Part shown: piece by piece, positions 22,349-36,093 of the stretch
How the letters are laid out: the number at the start of each line of letters is the position of its first letter
Position numbering within the stretch: the first letter of the stretch is position 1
NCBI GenBank assembly: GCA_947561715.1
Contig: OX387202.1
Span: 16,505,001-16,569,000 of the forward strand
DNA from: Ascidia mentula
Taxonomy: Eukaryota; Chordata; Ascidiacea; Phlebobranchia; Ascidiidae
Direction: 5' to 3'
Length of the DNA stretch: 64,000 nucleotides
Position numbers and translations under genes: made by a program
Notes under the pieces: model-generated
What the model saw: only the letters and a program-made list of their open reading frames with translations
What the model was told of the DNA's origin: nothing
Databases searched by the model: none

Positions 22349-22995
22349 ATGGACGATTTAAGTCGACAAATTAAAGAGATAGAAGCAATTTCTTCAATTT
22401 ACGAGGGTGATTGGTCGGTGGTCAACGAGTGTTCCAGACACTTCCGGTTGAGAATAGGCCAGAACAGCCCTTTGTTGCTGGTGTTTGAGGTAACTTTACC
22501 CGCAGATCAACCTTCTCAAGCGATTCCTAAATATTCATTCTCTGCACCCTGGTTACAAAGAGTGGAACGACAAAGCGTAGAGAAAAGTATCGCCGACATC
22601 GGTGCTGATAATAAAGGAGAAAATGTTCTTTTTCTGTGGATTGAACACTTGCGTGGATTTGTGGATGAAAAAAATCAAGAATTTAAATTGGTGAAAGCCA
22701 ACAAAAAAGCCCAATCTAAAGTATCAAAAACAGAAAGTGAGACCGTGTATAAAGGACACAGTATTTATCATGGTGATCCATTTACAGACAGAAAAAGTAC
22801 ATTCCAAGGTCATCTAGCTGTCATTGCAAAACAATCTCAGGTTCAACAGGTGTTACAAGAACTACTAAAAATTCGAAAAATTTCCAATGCAACGCATAAT
22901 ATTTACGCCTACAGAGTTTTTAACAAGAAAGCAAATACTTTTCATCAAGATTGTGATGATGACGGAGAGACACATGCTGGGGAAAGGTTTTACAT
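22349..22995 (+). pseudogene. IMPACT 5' fragment, unit 1, cut by LTR insertion
   Basis: IMPACT (YIH1 in yeast) binds GCN1 through an RWD domain and so restrains GCN2, the amino-acid starvation kinase. The likely start is MDDLSRQ at 22349 (earlier in-frame codons lack a good context). Residues about 5-110 form the RWD domain (IEAISSIYEGDW, then TLPADQPSQAIPKYSF). Residues from about 150 are the first half of the IMPACT/UPF0029 domain (DRKSTFQGHLAVI, HNIYAYRV, DCDDDGETHAG). There is no intron, unusual next to the spliced Kazal gene and compatible with an old retrocopy. The family sequence stops at the ACAT target site where the LTR starts; the missing third is at 61736-61970. One base is missing just before the LTR relative to units 3, 5, 6 and 7. 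Confidence 0.9.
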
Positions 22996-25479
22996 TGTAA
23001 CATACGTCACAGAAACCAGTGCTTGAATTGCGTAATGTTTTGCGCGCAGCTTTGCACATGTAATGCATAATCCCATAATGTGACCCAAATGATTTAGCCA
23101 TCGAATATTCTCGAGTAAAATAATACAAGGAGGATCAACTCCTTCAGCTAGAGTGTAAAACAGAATGTGTGAACAAGCGACTGCTAGTACAGCACGCGTG
23201 AATCATTTATATCCGCTCCCACAGATAATCTTGATGTGTACTGTATTTTATGTTCCTGCAATATATTACTCATGATATCACGTGACATTATTGACCAATC
23301 AGCTCTCATAATGGAGAGCGTAAAAGAGCTCAGTTTAGACCGGTAAATTCATTCTATTTGATTCTATTTGATTATATTTGGTTCTATTTGATTCTATTTG
23401 ATTCCATTCGATTCTACTTGTTTTATCGTATTACTGTTACACTGCTAATATTACTGAGACTCTACAAGCTATTCGCCGGCTTGGGATATATTCCCATAGC
23501 CTGATAATAAACTGTTTATTTGGAATCAGCGGTTTGCTGGTGAGAACGAGGCAGAAGCAGATTTAACAATCGAAGAGACTCAATAACCGCTCAGGCCATC
23601 GAGACACTGTTAAATATCTCAGAAACACTTCGAGTTATTTACAATAGTGCCCCGTCTTCGGCAACTCCCTTGAGATCAGAGAAAAGAAGCAGGCGTGTTT
23701 CACCAGCCAGTACACCAAGATACCCGGCAAACCGACGAGGCAGCCCGTACAACTCCAGGCGACCAGCACGCCAAACCAGAAGCCCAGGTGACAATCTGTC
23801 TCCAACTTCTCAAATATTTTTTGACCAGGAACTCCAGCTCTATTCCCGGCCGCGCAACCACTCAACCTTGGCCCCCCTCTTGGCAAGCGCACTTAGGCGC
23901 CGAAGACAATCATCTGGAAGCAAGGAACCTTCTACACCTCCCCCACGCAACATCAGGACCAAATCACGTTCACCACTTGGACCAGCGGACTCGTTTCCAC
24001 AACAAGGAAGACGCCCCACTCAACATCTTGGAACCCAACAGCACACAGCACAGCGAAGGAGATCGGAACAACCGCAGCAATTCTGCCCAACGAGAGGTAG
24101 AATACCTTCGACAATAACAGAAACGAATAATTCAAAAACTATAATCGCTCGCACACGCATTTAATTGTTTATTGATAACCGACTTTTTATTGCATGATCA
24201 TTTTTTTTCAATGTGCATATTGTGTTTCACCCCTTTGAAAGCCTAATAGCTCCCATAAGACCTAGGTCGCTAGGGAAATTTTTATAAACTTACATAGTTT
24301 AGCGCCAATTGTTTGTCCGGCATAACGGTTTGTCACTACCAATAGGAAACCATAATAATTACAGACTGCTAACGCAAAAGCCTGTTGTTTTTGGCAATTA
24401 CAAATTAATGCAAACGCCTGTTGTTTCGGCATTTGCAACCCATCTTCCCCAAACCAGCATATTGCTCCAGTCGCCATTTTTTTATCAACCTTTGTGTTGG
24501 GTTTAAACCCAACAAACTTGTAACAACCACGTTGAGTAAATTCATGAAGGAAGCCACTTTTTCGCCCGTAAGTAAGCGCACACGCAGTAAAACAGTAAAC
24601 CCATTATCCCCAAGCCAAACCGTCGCCATGTCAACAAGCGAAGCAGAAATTCCCATAGTTTCGCCGCGTAGTGTGTCATCGGAAACAAATCCGTCAAGTC
24701 CCCCGGCGCACAATCACGATAACGCCGCCAATAAAGCACAACCGTTCAGGCGTAACGCATTTCAGCCACGTAATACAGCACCGCAACGCGCGACCGGAAG
24801 CTCTTCTCAGCTGTTTCAGCAGCCGCAGCAGTACAGTACGTCACAGCAGCCGAGCAAGCCATTTTCGGGATATCCCCCAAATAGACAGCGTTATAACTCA
24901 GACTTATGTTTTTATCACGCGCGTTTCGGTCCCCGTGCAAATAAATGCACTCCCCCTTGCCAATGGAAAGGCAATTAACAAGACATCCCTCCTTGTACAT
25001 AATTCTATTATTAACCATGTTTTGGTGCACTGGCACAACTAACCTTGATTTCAATTTGCGCATTTGTTCGCCGCAACAAGTTGCGGAATACGAGATATTC
25101 CCCCGAAAACCTGCCATCGCCACCTGCTCAACATGACCAAAAACTGCCAAGTTAATGGTTTCCGCCTTGATAGAAATTTAAAGGAAATTCCAGCCATATC
25201 ATATTTAAATGATCAATTACGATCAAGTTTCCAACACCTGAATGCTGATGCATCTTACCTAGAATGTCAACTGCAATCTTATCTCTCGTTGCTACTTGCA
25301 ACTAACGCGCGCATTACCCCTCTCTTACTATATCATTACTCACGGGACAACAGAAAGCAGCCATTACTGGAGAAACTATCACAGAGATAGGCTGCACGTA
25401 CCGAAATGTACGTATACGCTCTTTACAATACATTAATGTGTATGCCACAATCCATTGTTTACCGAATTAGCAGGGCCCG
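22996..25479 (+). mobile_element. LTR retroelement remnant, unit 1 (5' LTR and partial interior)
   Basis: The 5' LTR is 22996-23643 (TGTAACATACG to TTATTTACA). It contains a decamer minisatellite (ATTCTATTTG type, seven repeats at 23351-23420) and an AATAAA signal. The interior keeps an Arg/Ser-rich leader region and a gag-like 3' part (about 24421-24978) that ends in CFYHARFGPRANKCTPPC, a Cys/His motif known from gag C-termini of invertebrate Ty3/Gypsy elements. It ends at the array joint. The copy is broken and non-autonomous, without a pol region. Young, judging from LTR similarity across the window. Confidence 0.85.
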
Positions 25480-26055
25480 CTTACTTTCATTGTGTTGAAA
25501 TGGCGAGCGAAAACATCAGTCATGCATAAAGATTTGCACGTATTTGTAATTTGTTCAATTTTAGCGCTGGGACATTTTGATGGGGATTGAGGTGATGCCG
25601 TTGTTGACGCCAACTTAAACTCATGAAAATAAAATCGGCCCAAGCAATGTATTCGCGTCATGTAGATAACGATTACAAGTTTAATCTCTGTCTGTGTGTT
25701 CCCAACAAAGCTTCACATTATGTACCAACATTGCCCGTTATCTTCACAGACATGTTATCAATGAACTTGACAAGGATTTCCAAGACAGTGTTTACAGACT
25801 GGACCCACACGCAGATATAAAACATTCCGTCACAACAACTTTCCGCACTGTGGTTTGTGTGAATGGCGCGCTCAGACAGGAAAACATTCTGAAAAAACAT
25901 TAATTCTGTGTTATAAACGCCCAGGGTATAAAAATTAGATTATTTTTTATAGTTTTAATCTTACACAGTTTTAAATGTATCGATTATGAAATAATTACTG
26001 TTTTCGTTTTCAATTATGGTTACATTTAGAAATCGGAGAAAGACTTGATCAAAGC

Positions 26056-26591
26056 ATGAAGACTGCAATAGTTGCACTGTTGGTCGTGTTGTTGCTCTGC
26101 ACAGCTTCAGTTAGAGGTTTTCCTGCGCCATGCAGACAGTTAGTATTTGTTTAAAATATGATTTATGTCATTTGTCCCTTATCGTACTTTTATTTGTCTT
26201 CATTCTCAATCTGGCATTTATATGCAAAGTTTCTCCGAACAAAATTAAGTATTAAACCGTTTGCATTCTTTTTCGTGCAATTTATGTTGACTGATAATTT
26301 TTCAAATTTCAAGGCCTTGGAAATTATGATTTACGTAAGAATAATTTATCGTTGGTAATGATTTCTTATTCTGCCTATACTTTTATTGCAGGAAATGCCC
26401 TCGTAATTATCAACCGGTATGTGGAAGTGATGGTATAACACATGCCCATATTTGCATGTTGAACTTTTCATCGTGCATACAGTAAGTATTTCACACTAGG
26501 CAAAATATTTAAACTAAAAGTACGCATTATAATTTGCAGGGTAACCGCTGGAGGTGACGAAATTACTCTGATTAAGGAAGGAAAATGCTGA
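26056..26591 (+). CDS. Kazal-type inhibitor, unit 2
   Basis: Three exons at the same offsets as unit 1 and a full reading frame. Differences: RGFPAPC instead of RGLPAPC, THAHIC instead of THDHIC, and KEGKC at the end. P1 is Arg. Confidence 0.92.
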
Positions 26592-26837
26592 GAAGCAAAG
26601 GTTCAAGAATAAACCACATAAAATTGCTTCAATTTTATCGTCTTGCTTGTAATTGTTGAATAAAAGAAACATTCAATTTTGAATAAAGCACACCTATTAG
26701 CGCGATGTTTTTTTAAATTAGAAAGCAGAGGCAACTTTATTCCATGAACCTTGATGGTGTGGATAATAAGGGGCAAAATTGTAGCGGGGAAGTCCCAGAA
26801 AAATGGACAGTGCGTTTTGACTGGATTGTTTGTAATA

Positions 26838-27484
26838 ATGGACGATTTAAGTCGACAAATTGAAGAGATAGAAGCAATTTCTTCAATTTACGAGGGTGAT
26901 TGGTCGGTGGTCAACGAGTGTTCCAGACACTTCCGGTTGAGAATAGGCCAGAACAGCCCTTTGTTGCTGGTGTTTGAGGTAACTTTACCCGCAGATCAAC
27001 CTTCTCAAGCGATTCCTAAATATTCATTCTCTGCACCCTGGTTACAAAGAGTGGAACGACAAAGCGTGGAGAAAAGTATCGCCGACATCGGTGCTGATAA
27101 TAAAGGAGAAAATGTTCTTTTTCTGTGGATTGAACACTTGCGTGGATTTGTGGATGAAAAAAATCAAGAATTTAAATTGGTGAAAGCCAACAAAAAAGCC
27201 CAATCTAAAGTATCAAAAACAGAAAGTGAGACCGTGTATAAAGGACACAGTATTTATCATGGTGATCCATTTACAGACAGAAAAAGTACATTCCAAGGTC
27301 ATCTAGCTGTCATTGCAAAACAATCTCAGGTTCAACAGGTGTTACAAGAACTACTAAAAATTCGAAAAATTTCCAATGCAACGCATAATATTTACGCCTA
27401 CAGAGTTTTTAACGAGAAAGCAAATACTTTTCATCAAGATTGTGATGATGACGGAGAGACACATGCTGGGGAAAGGTTTTACAT
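26838..27484 (+). pseudogene. IMPACT 5' fragment, unit 2
   Basis: RWD domain and half IMPACT domain, ending at the LTR. It carries the same one-base loss before the LTR as unit 1 and has QPSQ in the RWD domain. Confidence 0.88.
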
Positions 27485-30400
27485 TGTAACATACGTCACA
27501 GAAACCAGTGCTTGAATTGCGTAATATTTTGCGCGCAGCTTTGCACATGTAATGCATAATCCCATAATGTGACCCAAATGATTTAGCCATCGAATATTCT
27601 CGAGTAAAATAATACAAGGAGGATCAACTCCTTCAGCTAGTGTGCAACAGAATGTGTGAACAAGCGACTGCTAGTACAGCACGCGTGAATCATCTATATC
27701 CGCTCCCACAGATAATCTTGATGTGTACTGTATTTTATGTTCCTGCAATATATTACTCATGATATCACGTGACATTATTGACCAATCAGCTCTCATAATG
27801 GAGAGCGTAAAAGAGCTCAGTTTAGACCGGTAAATTCATTCTATTTGATTCTATTTGATTATATTTGGTTCTATTTGATTCTATTTGATTCCATTCGATT
27901 CTACTTGTTTTATCGTATTACTGTTACACTGCTAATATTACTGAGACTCTACAAGCTATTCGCCGGCTTGGGATTTATTCCCATAGCCTGATAATAAACT
28001 GTTTATTTGGAATCAGCGGTTTGCTGGTGAGAACGAGGCAGAAGCAGATTTAACAATCGAAGAGACTCAATAACCGCTCAGGCCATCGAGACACTGTTAA
28101 ATATCTCAGAAACACTTCGAGTTATTTACAATAGTGCCCCGTCTTCGGCAACTCCCTTGAGATCAGAGAAAAGAAGCAGACGTGTTTCACCAGCCAGTAC
28201 ACCAAGATACCCGGCAAACCGACGAGGCAGCCCGTACAACTCCAGGCGACCAGCACGCCAAACCAGAAGCCCAGGTGACAATCTGTCTCCAACTTCTCAA
28301 ATATTTTTTGACCAGGAACTCCAGCTCTATTCCCGGCCGCGCAACCACTCAACCTTGGCCCCCCTCTTGGCAAGCGCACTTAGGCGCCGAAGACAATCAT
28401 CTGGAAGCAAGGAACCTTCTACACCTCCCCCACGCAACATCAGGACCAAATCACGTTCACCACTTGGACCAGCGGACTCGTTTCCACAACAAGGAAGACG
28501 CCCCACTCAACATCTTGGAACCCAACAGCACACAGCACAGCGAAGGAGATCGGAACAACCGCAGCAATTCTGCCCAACGAGAGGTAGAATACCTTCGACA
28601 ATAACAAAAACGAATAACTCAAAAACTATAATCGCTCGCACACGCATTTAATTGTTTATTGATAACCGACTTTTTATTGCATGATCATTTTTTTTCAATC
28701 TGCAGGCCGCATCTCTGTATTTCTATGGAAAAGACTTTCCCGGTTGGGAATTGCCCTTCTCGAACTCGTGCGTAACAGAGTAAAATTGTGTGTAACAATG
28801 CAATGGGTCATGCATGGGCGCCAGTGTTTTGGTTGAATGAGCGCAGATGAACAGGCTGTTGCCAGGGCGATTTTCAGCGTGTTTGGGGCAGTTTTAGTTT
28901 GTTTTTCAGGGCTATTAGTCAGGCAGTAAATTGGTAGAGGGTGCTGTTGTACATGTAGCTGAAAAACTACCCAAATATTGAGGTTGATTTTGTGAAAAAA
29001 TGAATCAGAGAAAGTATGTTCAATTTGTGATTTTCTGTTAGTGCGGACCCTTGGCAAGGAATTGTGGCCAAATTTATAATCAAAATAACTACTTAAACTG
29101 CTCCCCCGGGGGCATTTTGACCCTCTGTTGGCCATTATTTTGGTCAAAAAAGCAGAAAAAAGTGTAGGTTTGTTTTGTGAAAAAATGAATCAGAGAAAGT
29201 TACCTCCATTTGCGATTAAGTGAAGCCACCAACCCTCCTCTACACAATTCATGAAGAATTAGATGTCTTGTAATTGTCTTGGGGCCCCACCGGGGCTGTT
29301 TGTACACCCCCTAGGACTGACAATTTAGCAGTTAGCCTTTGCAAAACCCCCCAATGTGCTGTCTTAATGCAGCTGCAATCAATTTTTTTTCTGTTCAGCA
29401 ATAGTAGACCCCCCCATGAGTCATCAGACCCGGCAATTGTTTTTGGCAAACAAGAGAAACTGTAACCAGGTGCACAATAACAAATGACTTCTAAAACTCA
29501 ATTTTTAGGATTTAATTGAGAGATGCGGCCTGCATATTGTGTTTCACCCCTTTGAAAGCCTAATAGCTCCCATAAGACCTAGGTCGCTAGGGAAATTTTT
29601 ATAAACTTACATAGTTTAGCGCCAATTGTTTGTCCGGCATAACGGTTTGTCACTACCAATAGGAAACCATAATAATTACAGACTGCTAACGCAAAAGCCT
29701 GTTGTTTTTGGCAATTACAAATTAATGCAAACGCCTGTTGTTTCGGCATTTGCAACCCATCTTCCCCAAGCCAGCATATTGCTCCAGTCGCCATTTTTTT
29801 ATCAACCTTTGTGTTGGGTTTAAACCCAACAAACTTGTAACAACCACGTTGAGTAAATTCATGAAGGAAGCCACTTTTTCGCCCGTAAATAAGCGCACAC
29901 GCAGTAAAACAGAAAACCCATTATCCCCAAGCCAAACCGTCGCCATGTCAACAAGCGAAGCAGAAATTCCCATAGTTTCGCCGCGTAGTGTGTCATCGGA
30001 AACAAATCCGTCAAGTCCCCCGGCGCACAATCACGATAACGCCGCCAATAAAGCACAACCGTTCAGGCGTAACGCATTTCAGCCACGTAATACAGCACCG
30101 CAACGCGCGACCGGAAGCTCTTCTCAGCTGTTTCAGCAGCCGCAGCAGTACAGTACGTCACAGCAGCCGAGCAAGCCATTTTCGGGATATCCCCCAAATA
30201 GACAGCGTTATAACTCAGACTTATGTTTTTATCACGCGCGTTTCGGTCCCCGTGCAAATAAATGCACTCCCCCTTGCCAATGGAAAGGCAATTAACAAGA
30301 CATCCCTCCTTGTGCATAATTCTATTATTAACCATGTTTTGGTGCACTGGCACAACTAACCTTGATTTCAATTTGCGCATTTGTTCGCCGCAACAAGTTG

Positions 30401-30946
30401 CGGAATACGAGATATTCCCCCGGAAACCTGCCATCGCCACCTGCTCAACATGACCAAAAACTGCCAAGTTAATGGTTTCCGCCTTGATAGAAATTTAAAG
30501 GAAATTCCAGCCATATCATACCGCTGTAGAAATAATTACTACGGACACTTATTACTTTTTTGGAGCACAAACATCCCACTCCATGCGATTTTGTCCAGCC
30601 CAATTATCAGGCACTATTTACGCCCGCCTGCTAAGGCAATGCCGACTGCTATTGGTTTTTACCAAAACGATTTAAATGATCAATTACGATCAAGTTTCCA
30701 ACACCTGAATGCTGATGCATCTTACCTAGAATGTCAACTGCAATCTTATCTCTCGTTGCTACTTGCAACTAACGCGCGCATTACCCCTCTCTTACTATAT
30801 CATTACTCACGGGACAACAGAAAGCAGCCATTACTGGAGAAACTATCACAGAGATAGGCTGCACGTACCGAAATGTACGTATACGCTCTTTACAATACAT
30901 TAATGTGTATGCCACAATCCATTGTTTACCGAATTAGCAGGGCCCG
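27485..30946 (+). mobile_element. LTR retroelement remnant, unit 2, carrying a nested DNA transposon
   Basis: 5' LTR at 27485-28130, then the partial interior with the gag-like region at about 29738-30295. It is interrupted by the nested element at 28705-29530 and ends at the array joint. Broken. Confidence 0.85.
28701..29534. mobile_element. non-autonomous DNA transposon nested in unit 2
   Basis: An 826-bp insert (28705-29530) is bounded by inverted termini GGCCGCATCTCT and AGAGATGCGGCC and flanked by TGCA on both sides. Units without the insert have a single TGCA at this site, so TGCA is the likely 4-bp target duplication. Inside, AAAAAATGAATCAGAGAAAG occurs twice about 180 bp apart. There is no transposase frame. 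Superfamily not determined. Confidence 0.8.
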
Positions 30947-31522
30947 CTTACTTTCATTGTGTTGAAATGGTGAGCGAAAACATCAGTCATGCATAAAGAT
31001 TTGCACGTATTTGTAATTTGTTCAATTTTAGCGCTGGGGCATTTTCATGGGGATTGAGGTGATGCCGTTGTTGACGCCAACTTAAACTCATGAAAATAAA
31101 ATCGGTCCAAGCAATGTATTTGCGTCATGTAGATAACGATTACAAGTTTAATCTCTGTCTGTGTGTTCCCAACAAAGCTTCACATTATGTACCAACATTG
31201 CCCGTTATCTTCACAGACATCTTATCAATGAACTTGACAAGGATTTCCAAGACAGTGTTTACAGACAGGACCCACACGCAGATATAAAACATTCCATCAC
31301 AACAACTTTCCGCACTGCGGTTTGTGTGAATGGCGCGCTCAGACAGGAAAACATTCTGAAAAAACATTAATTCTGTGTTATAAACGCCCAGGGTATAAAA
31401 ATTAGATTATTTTTTATAGTTCTAATATTACACAGTTTTAAATGTATCGATTATGAAATAATTACTGTTTTTGTTTTCAATTATGGTTACATTTAGAAAT
31501 CGGAGATAGACTTGATCAAAGC

Positions 31523-32058
31523 ATGAAGACTGCAATAGTTGCACTGTTGGTCGTGTTGTTGCTCTGCACAGCTTCAGTTAGAGGTTTACCTGCGCCATGC
31601 AGACAGTTAGTATTTGTTTAAAATATGATTTATGTCATTTGTCCCTTATCGTACTTTTATTTGTCTTCATTCTCAATCTGGCATTTATATGCAAAGTTTC
31701 TCCGAACAAAATTAAGTATTAAACCGTTTGCATTCTTTTTCGTGCAATTTATGTTGACTGATAATTTTTCAAATTTCAAGGCCTTGGAAATTATGATTTA
31801 CGTAAGAATAATTTATCGTTGGTAATGATTTCTTATTCTGCCTATACTTTTATTGCAGGAAATGCCCTCGTCATTATCAACCGGTATGTGGAAGTGATGG
31901 TATAACACATGCCAATATTTGCAGGTTGAACTTTTCATCGTGCATACAGTAAGTATTTCACACTAGGCAAAATATTTAAACTAAAAGTACGCATTATAAT
32001 TTGCAGGGTAACCGCTGGAGGTGACGAAATTACTCTGATTAAGGAAGGAGAATGCTGA
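31523..32058 (+). CDS. Kazal-type inhibitor, unit 3
   Basis: Full three-exon frame. Variants: CPRHYQPVC in the reactive loop (P2' Asn to His) and THANICRLN after the third Cys, the latter shared in part with unit 8. P1 stays Arg. Confidence 0.92.
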
Positions 32059-32304
32059 GAAGCAAAGGTTCAAGAATAAACAAGATAAAATTGCTTCAAT
32101 TTTATCGTCTTGCTTGTAATTGTTGAATAAAAGAAACATTCAATTTTGAATAATGCACACCTATTAGCGCGATGTTTTTTTAAATTAGAAAGCAGAGGCA
32201 ACTTTATTCCATGAACCTTGATGGTGCGGATAATAAGGGGCAAAATTGTAGCGGGGAAGTCCCAGAAAAATGGACAGTGCGTTTTGACTGGATTGTTTGT
32301 AATA

Positions 32305-32952
32305 ATGGACGATTTAAGTCGACAAATTGAAGAGATAGAAGCAATTTCTTCAATTTACGAGGGTGATTGGTCGGTGGTCAACGAGTGTTCCAGACACTTC
32401 CGGTTGAGAATAGGCCAGAACAGCCCTTTGTTGCTGGTGTTTGAGGTAACTTTACCCGCAGACTATCCTTCTCAAGCGATTCCTAAATATTCATTCTCTG
32501 CACCCTGGTTACAAAGAGTGGAACGACAAAGCGCAGAGAAATGTATCGCCGACATCGGTGCTGATAATAAACGAGAAAATGTTCTTTTTCTGTGGATTGA
32601 ACACTTGCGTGGATTTGTGGATGAAAAAAATCAAGAATTTAAATTAGTGAAAGCCAACAAAAAAGCCCAATCTAAAGTATCAAAAACAGAAAGTGAGACC
32701 GTGCATAAAGGACCCAGTATTTATCATGGTGATCCATTTACAGACAGAAAAAGTACATTCCAAGGTCATCTAGCTGTCATTGCAAAACAATCTCAGGTTC
32801 AACAGGTGTTACAAGAACTACTAAAAATTCGAAAAATTTCCAATGCAACGCATAATATTCACGCCTACAGAGTTTTTAACGAGAAAGCAAATACTTTTCA
32901 TCAAGATTGTGATGATGGCGGAGAGACACATGCTGGGGGAAGGGTTTTACAT
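32305..32952 (+). pseudogene. IMPACT 5' fragment, unit 3 (frame intact up to the LTR)
   Basis: 216 codons run in frame to AGGRVLH, exactly where the family sequence would continue; the LTR then supplies a short unrelated tail before a stop. It has YPSQ and SAEKCIADIGADNKRE, variants shared with units 6 and 7. Confidence 0.88.
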
Positions 32953-35517
32953 TGTAACATACGTCACAGAAACCAGTGCTTGAATTGCGTAACGTTTTGC
33001 GCGCAGCTTTGCAATGCATAATCCCATAATGTGACCCAAATGATTTAGCCATCGAATATTCTCGAGTAAAATAATACAAGGAGGATCAACTCCTTCAGCT
33101 AGTGTGCAACAGAATGTGTGAACAAGCGACTGCTAGTACAGCACGCGTGAATCATCTATATCCGCTCCCACAGATAATCTTGATGTGTACTGTATTTTAT
33201 GTTCCTGCAATATATTACTCATGATATCACGTGACATTATTGACCAATCAGCTCTCATAATGGAGAGCGTAAAAGAGATCAGTTTAGACCGGTAAATTCA
33301 TTCTATTTGATTCTATTTGATTCTACTTGGTTCTATTTGATTCTATTTGATTCCATTCGATTCTACTTGTTTTATCGTATTACTGTTACACTGCTAATAT
33401 TACTGAGACTCTACAAGCTATTCGCCGGCTTGGGATTTATTCCCATAGCCTGATAATAAACTGTTTATTTGGAATCAGCGGTTTGCTGGTGAGAACGAGG
33501 CAGAAGCAGATTTAACAATCGAAGAGACTCAATAACCGCTCAGGCCATCGAGACACTGTTAAATATCTCAGAAACACTTCGAGTTATTTACAATAGTGCC
33601 CCGTCTTCGGCAACTCCCTTGAGATCAGAGAAAAGAAGCAGACGTGTTTCACCAGCCAGTACACCAAGATACCCGGCAAACCGACGAGGCAGCCCGTACA
33701 ACTCCAGGCGACCAGCACGCCAAACCAGAAGCCCAGGTGACAATCTGTCTCCAACTTCTCAAATATTTTTTGACCAGGAACTCCAGCTCTATTCCCGGCC
33801 GCGCAACCACTCAACCTTGGCCCCCCTCTTGGCAAGCGCACTTAGGCGCCGAAGACAATCATCTGGAAGCAAGGAACCTTCTACACCTCCCCCACGCAAC
33901 ATCAGGACCAAATCACGTTCACCACTTGGACCAGCGGACTCGTTTCCACAACAAGGAAGACGCCCCACTCAACATCTTGGAACCCAACAGCACACAGCAC
34001 AGCGAAGGAGATCGGAACAACCGCAGCAATTCTGCCCAACGAGAGGTAGAATACCTTCGACAATAACAAAAACGAATAACTCAAAAACTATAATCGCTCG
34101 CACACGCATTTAATTGTTTATTGATAACCGACTTTTTATTGCATGATCATTTTTTTTAATGTGCATATTGTGTTTCACCCCTTTGAAAGCCTAATAGCTC
34201 CCATAAGACCTAGGTCGCTAGGGAAATTTTTATAAACTTACATAGTTTAGCGCCAATTGTTTGTCCGGCCTGTTGTTTTTGGCAATTACAAATTAATGCA
34301 AACGCCTGTTGTTTCGGCATTTGCAACCCATCTTCCCCAAGCCAGCATATTGCTCCAGTCGCCATTTTTTTATCAACCTTTGTGTTGGGTTTAAACCCAA
34401 CAAACTTGTAACAACCACGTTGAGTAAATTCATAAAGGAAGCCACTTTTTCGCCCGTAAGTAAGCGCACACGCAGTAAAACAGTAAACCCATTATCCCCA
34501 AGCCAAACCGTCGCCATGTCAACAAGCGAAGCAGAAATTCCCATAGTTTCGCCGCGTAGTGTGTCATCGGAAACAAATCCGTCAAGTCCCCCGGCGCACA
34601 ATCACGATAACGCCGCCAATAAAGCACAACCGTTCAGGCGTAACGCATTTCAGCCACGTAATACAGCACCGCAACGCGCGACTGGAAGCTCTTCTCAGCT
34701 GTTTCAGCAGCCGCAGCAGTACAGTACGTCACAGCAGCCGAGCAAGCCATTTTCGGGATATCCCCCAAATAGACAGCGTTATAACTCAGACTTATGTTTT
34801 TATCACGCGCGTTTCGGTCCCCGTGCAAATAAATGCACTCCCCCTTGCCAATGGAAAGGCAATTAACAAGACATCCCTCCTTGTACATAATTCTATTATT
34901 AACCATGTTTTGGTGCACTGGCACAACTAACCTTGATTTCAATTTGCGCATTTGTTCGCCGCAACAAGTTGCGGAATACGAGATATTCCCCCGGAAACCT
35001 GCCATCGCCACCTGCTCAACATGACCAAAAACTGCTAAGTTAATGGTTTCCGCCTTGATAGAAATTTAAAGGAAATTCCAGCCATATCATACCGCTGTAG
35101 AAATAATTACTACAGACACTTATTACTTTTTTGGAGCACAAACATCCCACTCCATGCGATTTTGTCCAGCCCAATTATCAGGCACTATTTACGCCCGCCT
35201 GCTAAGGCAATGCCGACTGCTATTGGTTTTTACCAAAACGATTTAAATGATCAATTACGATCAAGTTTCCAACACCTGAATGCTGATGCATCTTACCTAG
35301 AATGTCAACTGCAATCTTATCTCTCGTTGCTACTTGCAACTAACGCGCGCATTACCCCTCTCTTACTATATCATTACTCACGGGACAACAGAAAGCAGCC
35401 ATTACTGGAGAAACTATCACAGAGATAGGCTGCACGTACCGAAATGTACGTATACGCTCTTTACAATACATTAATGTGTATGCCACAATCCATTGTTTAC
35501 CGAATTAGCAGGGCCCG
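32953..35517 (+). mobile_element. LTR retroelement remnant, unit 3
   Basis: 5' LTR at 32953-33592, gag-like region at about 34309-34866, ending at the array joint. Broken. Confidence 0.85.
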
Positions 35518-36093
35518 CTTACTTTCATTGTGTTGAAATGGTGAGCGAAAACATCAGTCATGCATAAAGATTTGCACGTATTTGTAGTTTGTTCAATTTT
35601 AGCGCTGGGGCATTTTGATGGGGATTGAGGTGATGCCGTTGTTGACGCCAACTTAAACTCATGAAAATAAAATCGGTCCAAGCAATGTATTTGCGTCATG
35701 TAGATAACGATTACAAGTTTAATCTCTGTCTGTGTGTTCCCAACAAAGCTTCACATTATGTACCAACATTGCCCGTTATCTTCGCAGACATGTTATCAAT
35801 GAACTTGACAAGGATTTCCAAGACAGTGTTTACAGACTGGACCCACACGCAGATATAAAACATTCCGTCACAACAACTTTCCGCACTGTGGTTTGTGTGA
35901 ATGGCGCGCTCAGACAGGAAAACATTCTGAAAAAACATTAATTCTGTGTTATAAACGCCCAGGGTATAAAAATTAGATTATTTTTTATAGTTTTAATCTT
36001 ACACAGTTTTAAATGTATCGATTATGAAATAATTACTGTTTTCGTTTTCAATTATGGTTACATTTAGAAATCGGAGATAGACTTGATCTAAGC

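Noticed and set aside
23670-24164. Arg/Ser-rich frame of about 146-168 residues and an overlapping frame, repeated in every unit
   Set aside because: They lie in the leader of the retroelement and overlap each other; treated as part of the fossil, not as host genes.
24405-24713. Minus-strand frames of 102, 65 and 134 residues opposite the gag-like region in each unit
   Set aside because: They are antisense shadows of the gag-like frame and recur only because the DNA is duplicated.
26742-26838. Upstream ATG codons and a short overlapping frame before the IMPACT start
   Set aside because: The overlapping frame ends soon, and one of the upstream ATGs is missing in unit 1; the RWD homology begins at MDDLSRQ.
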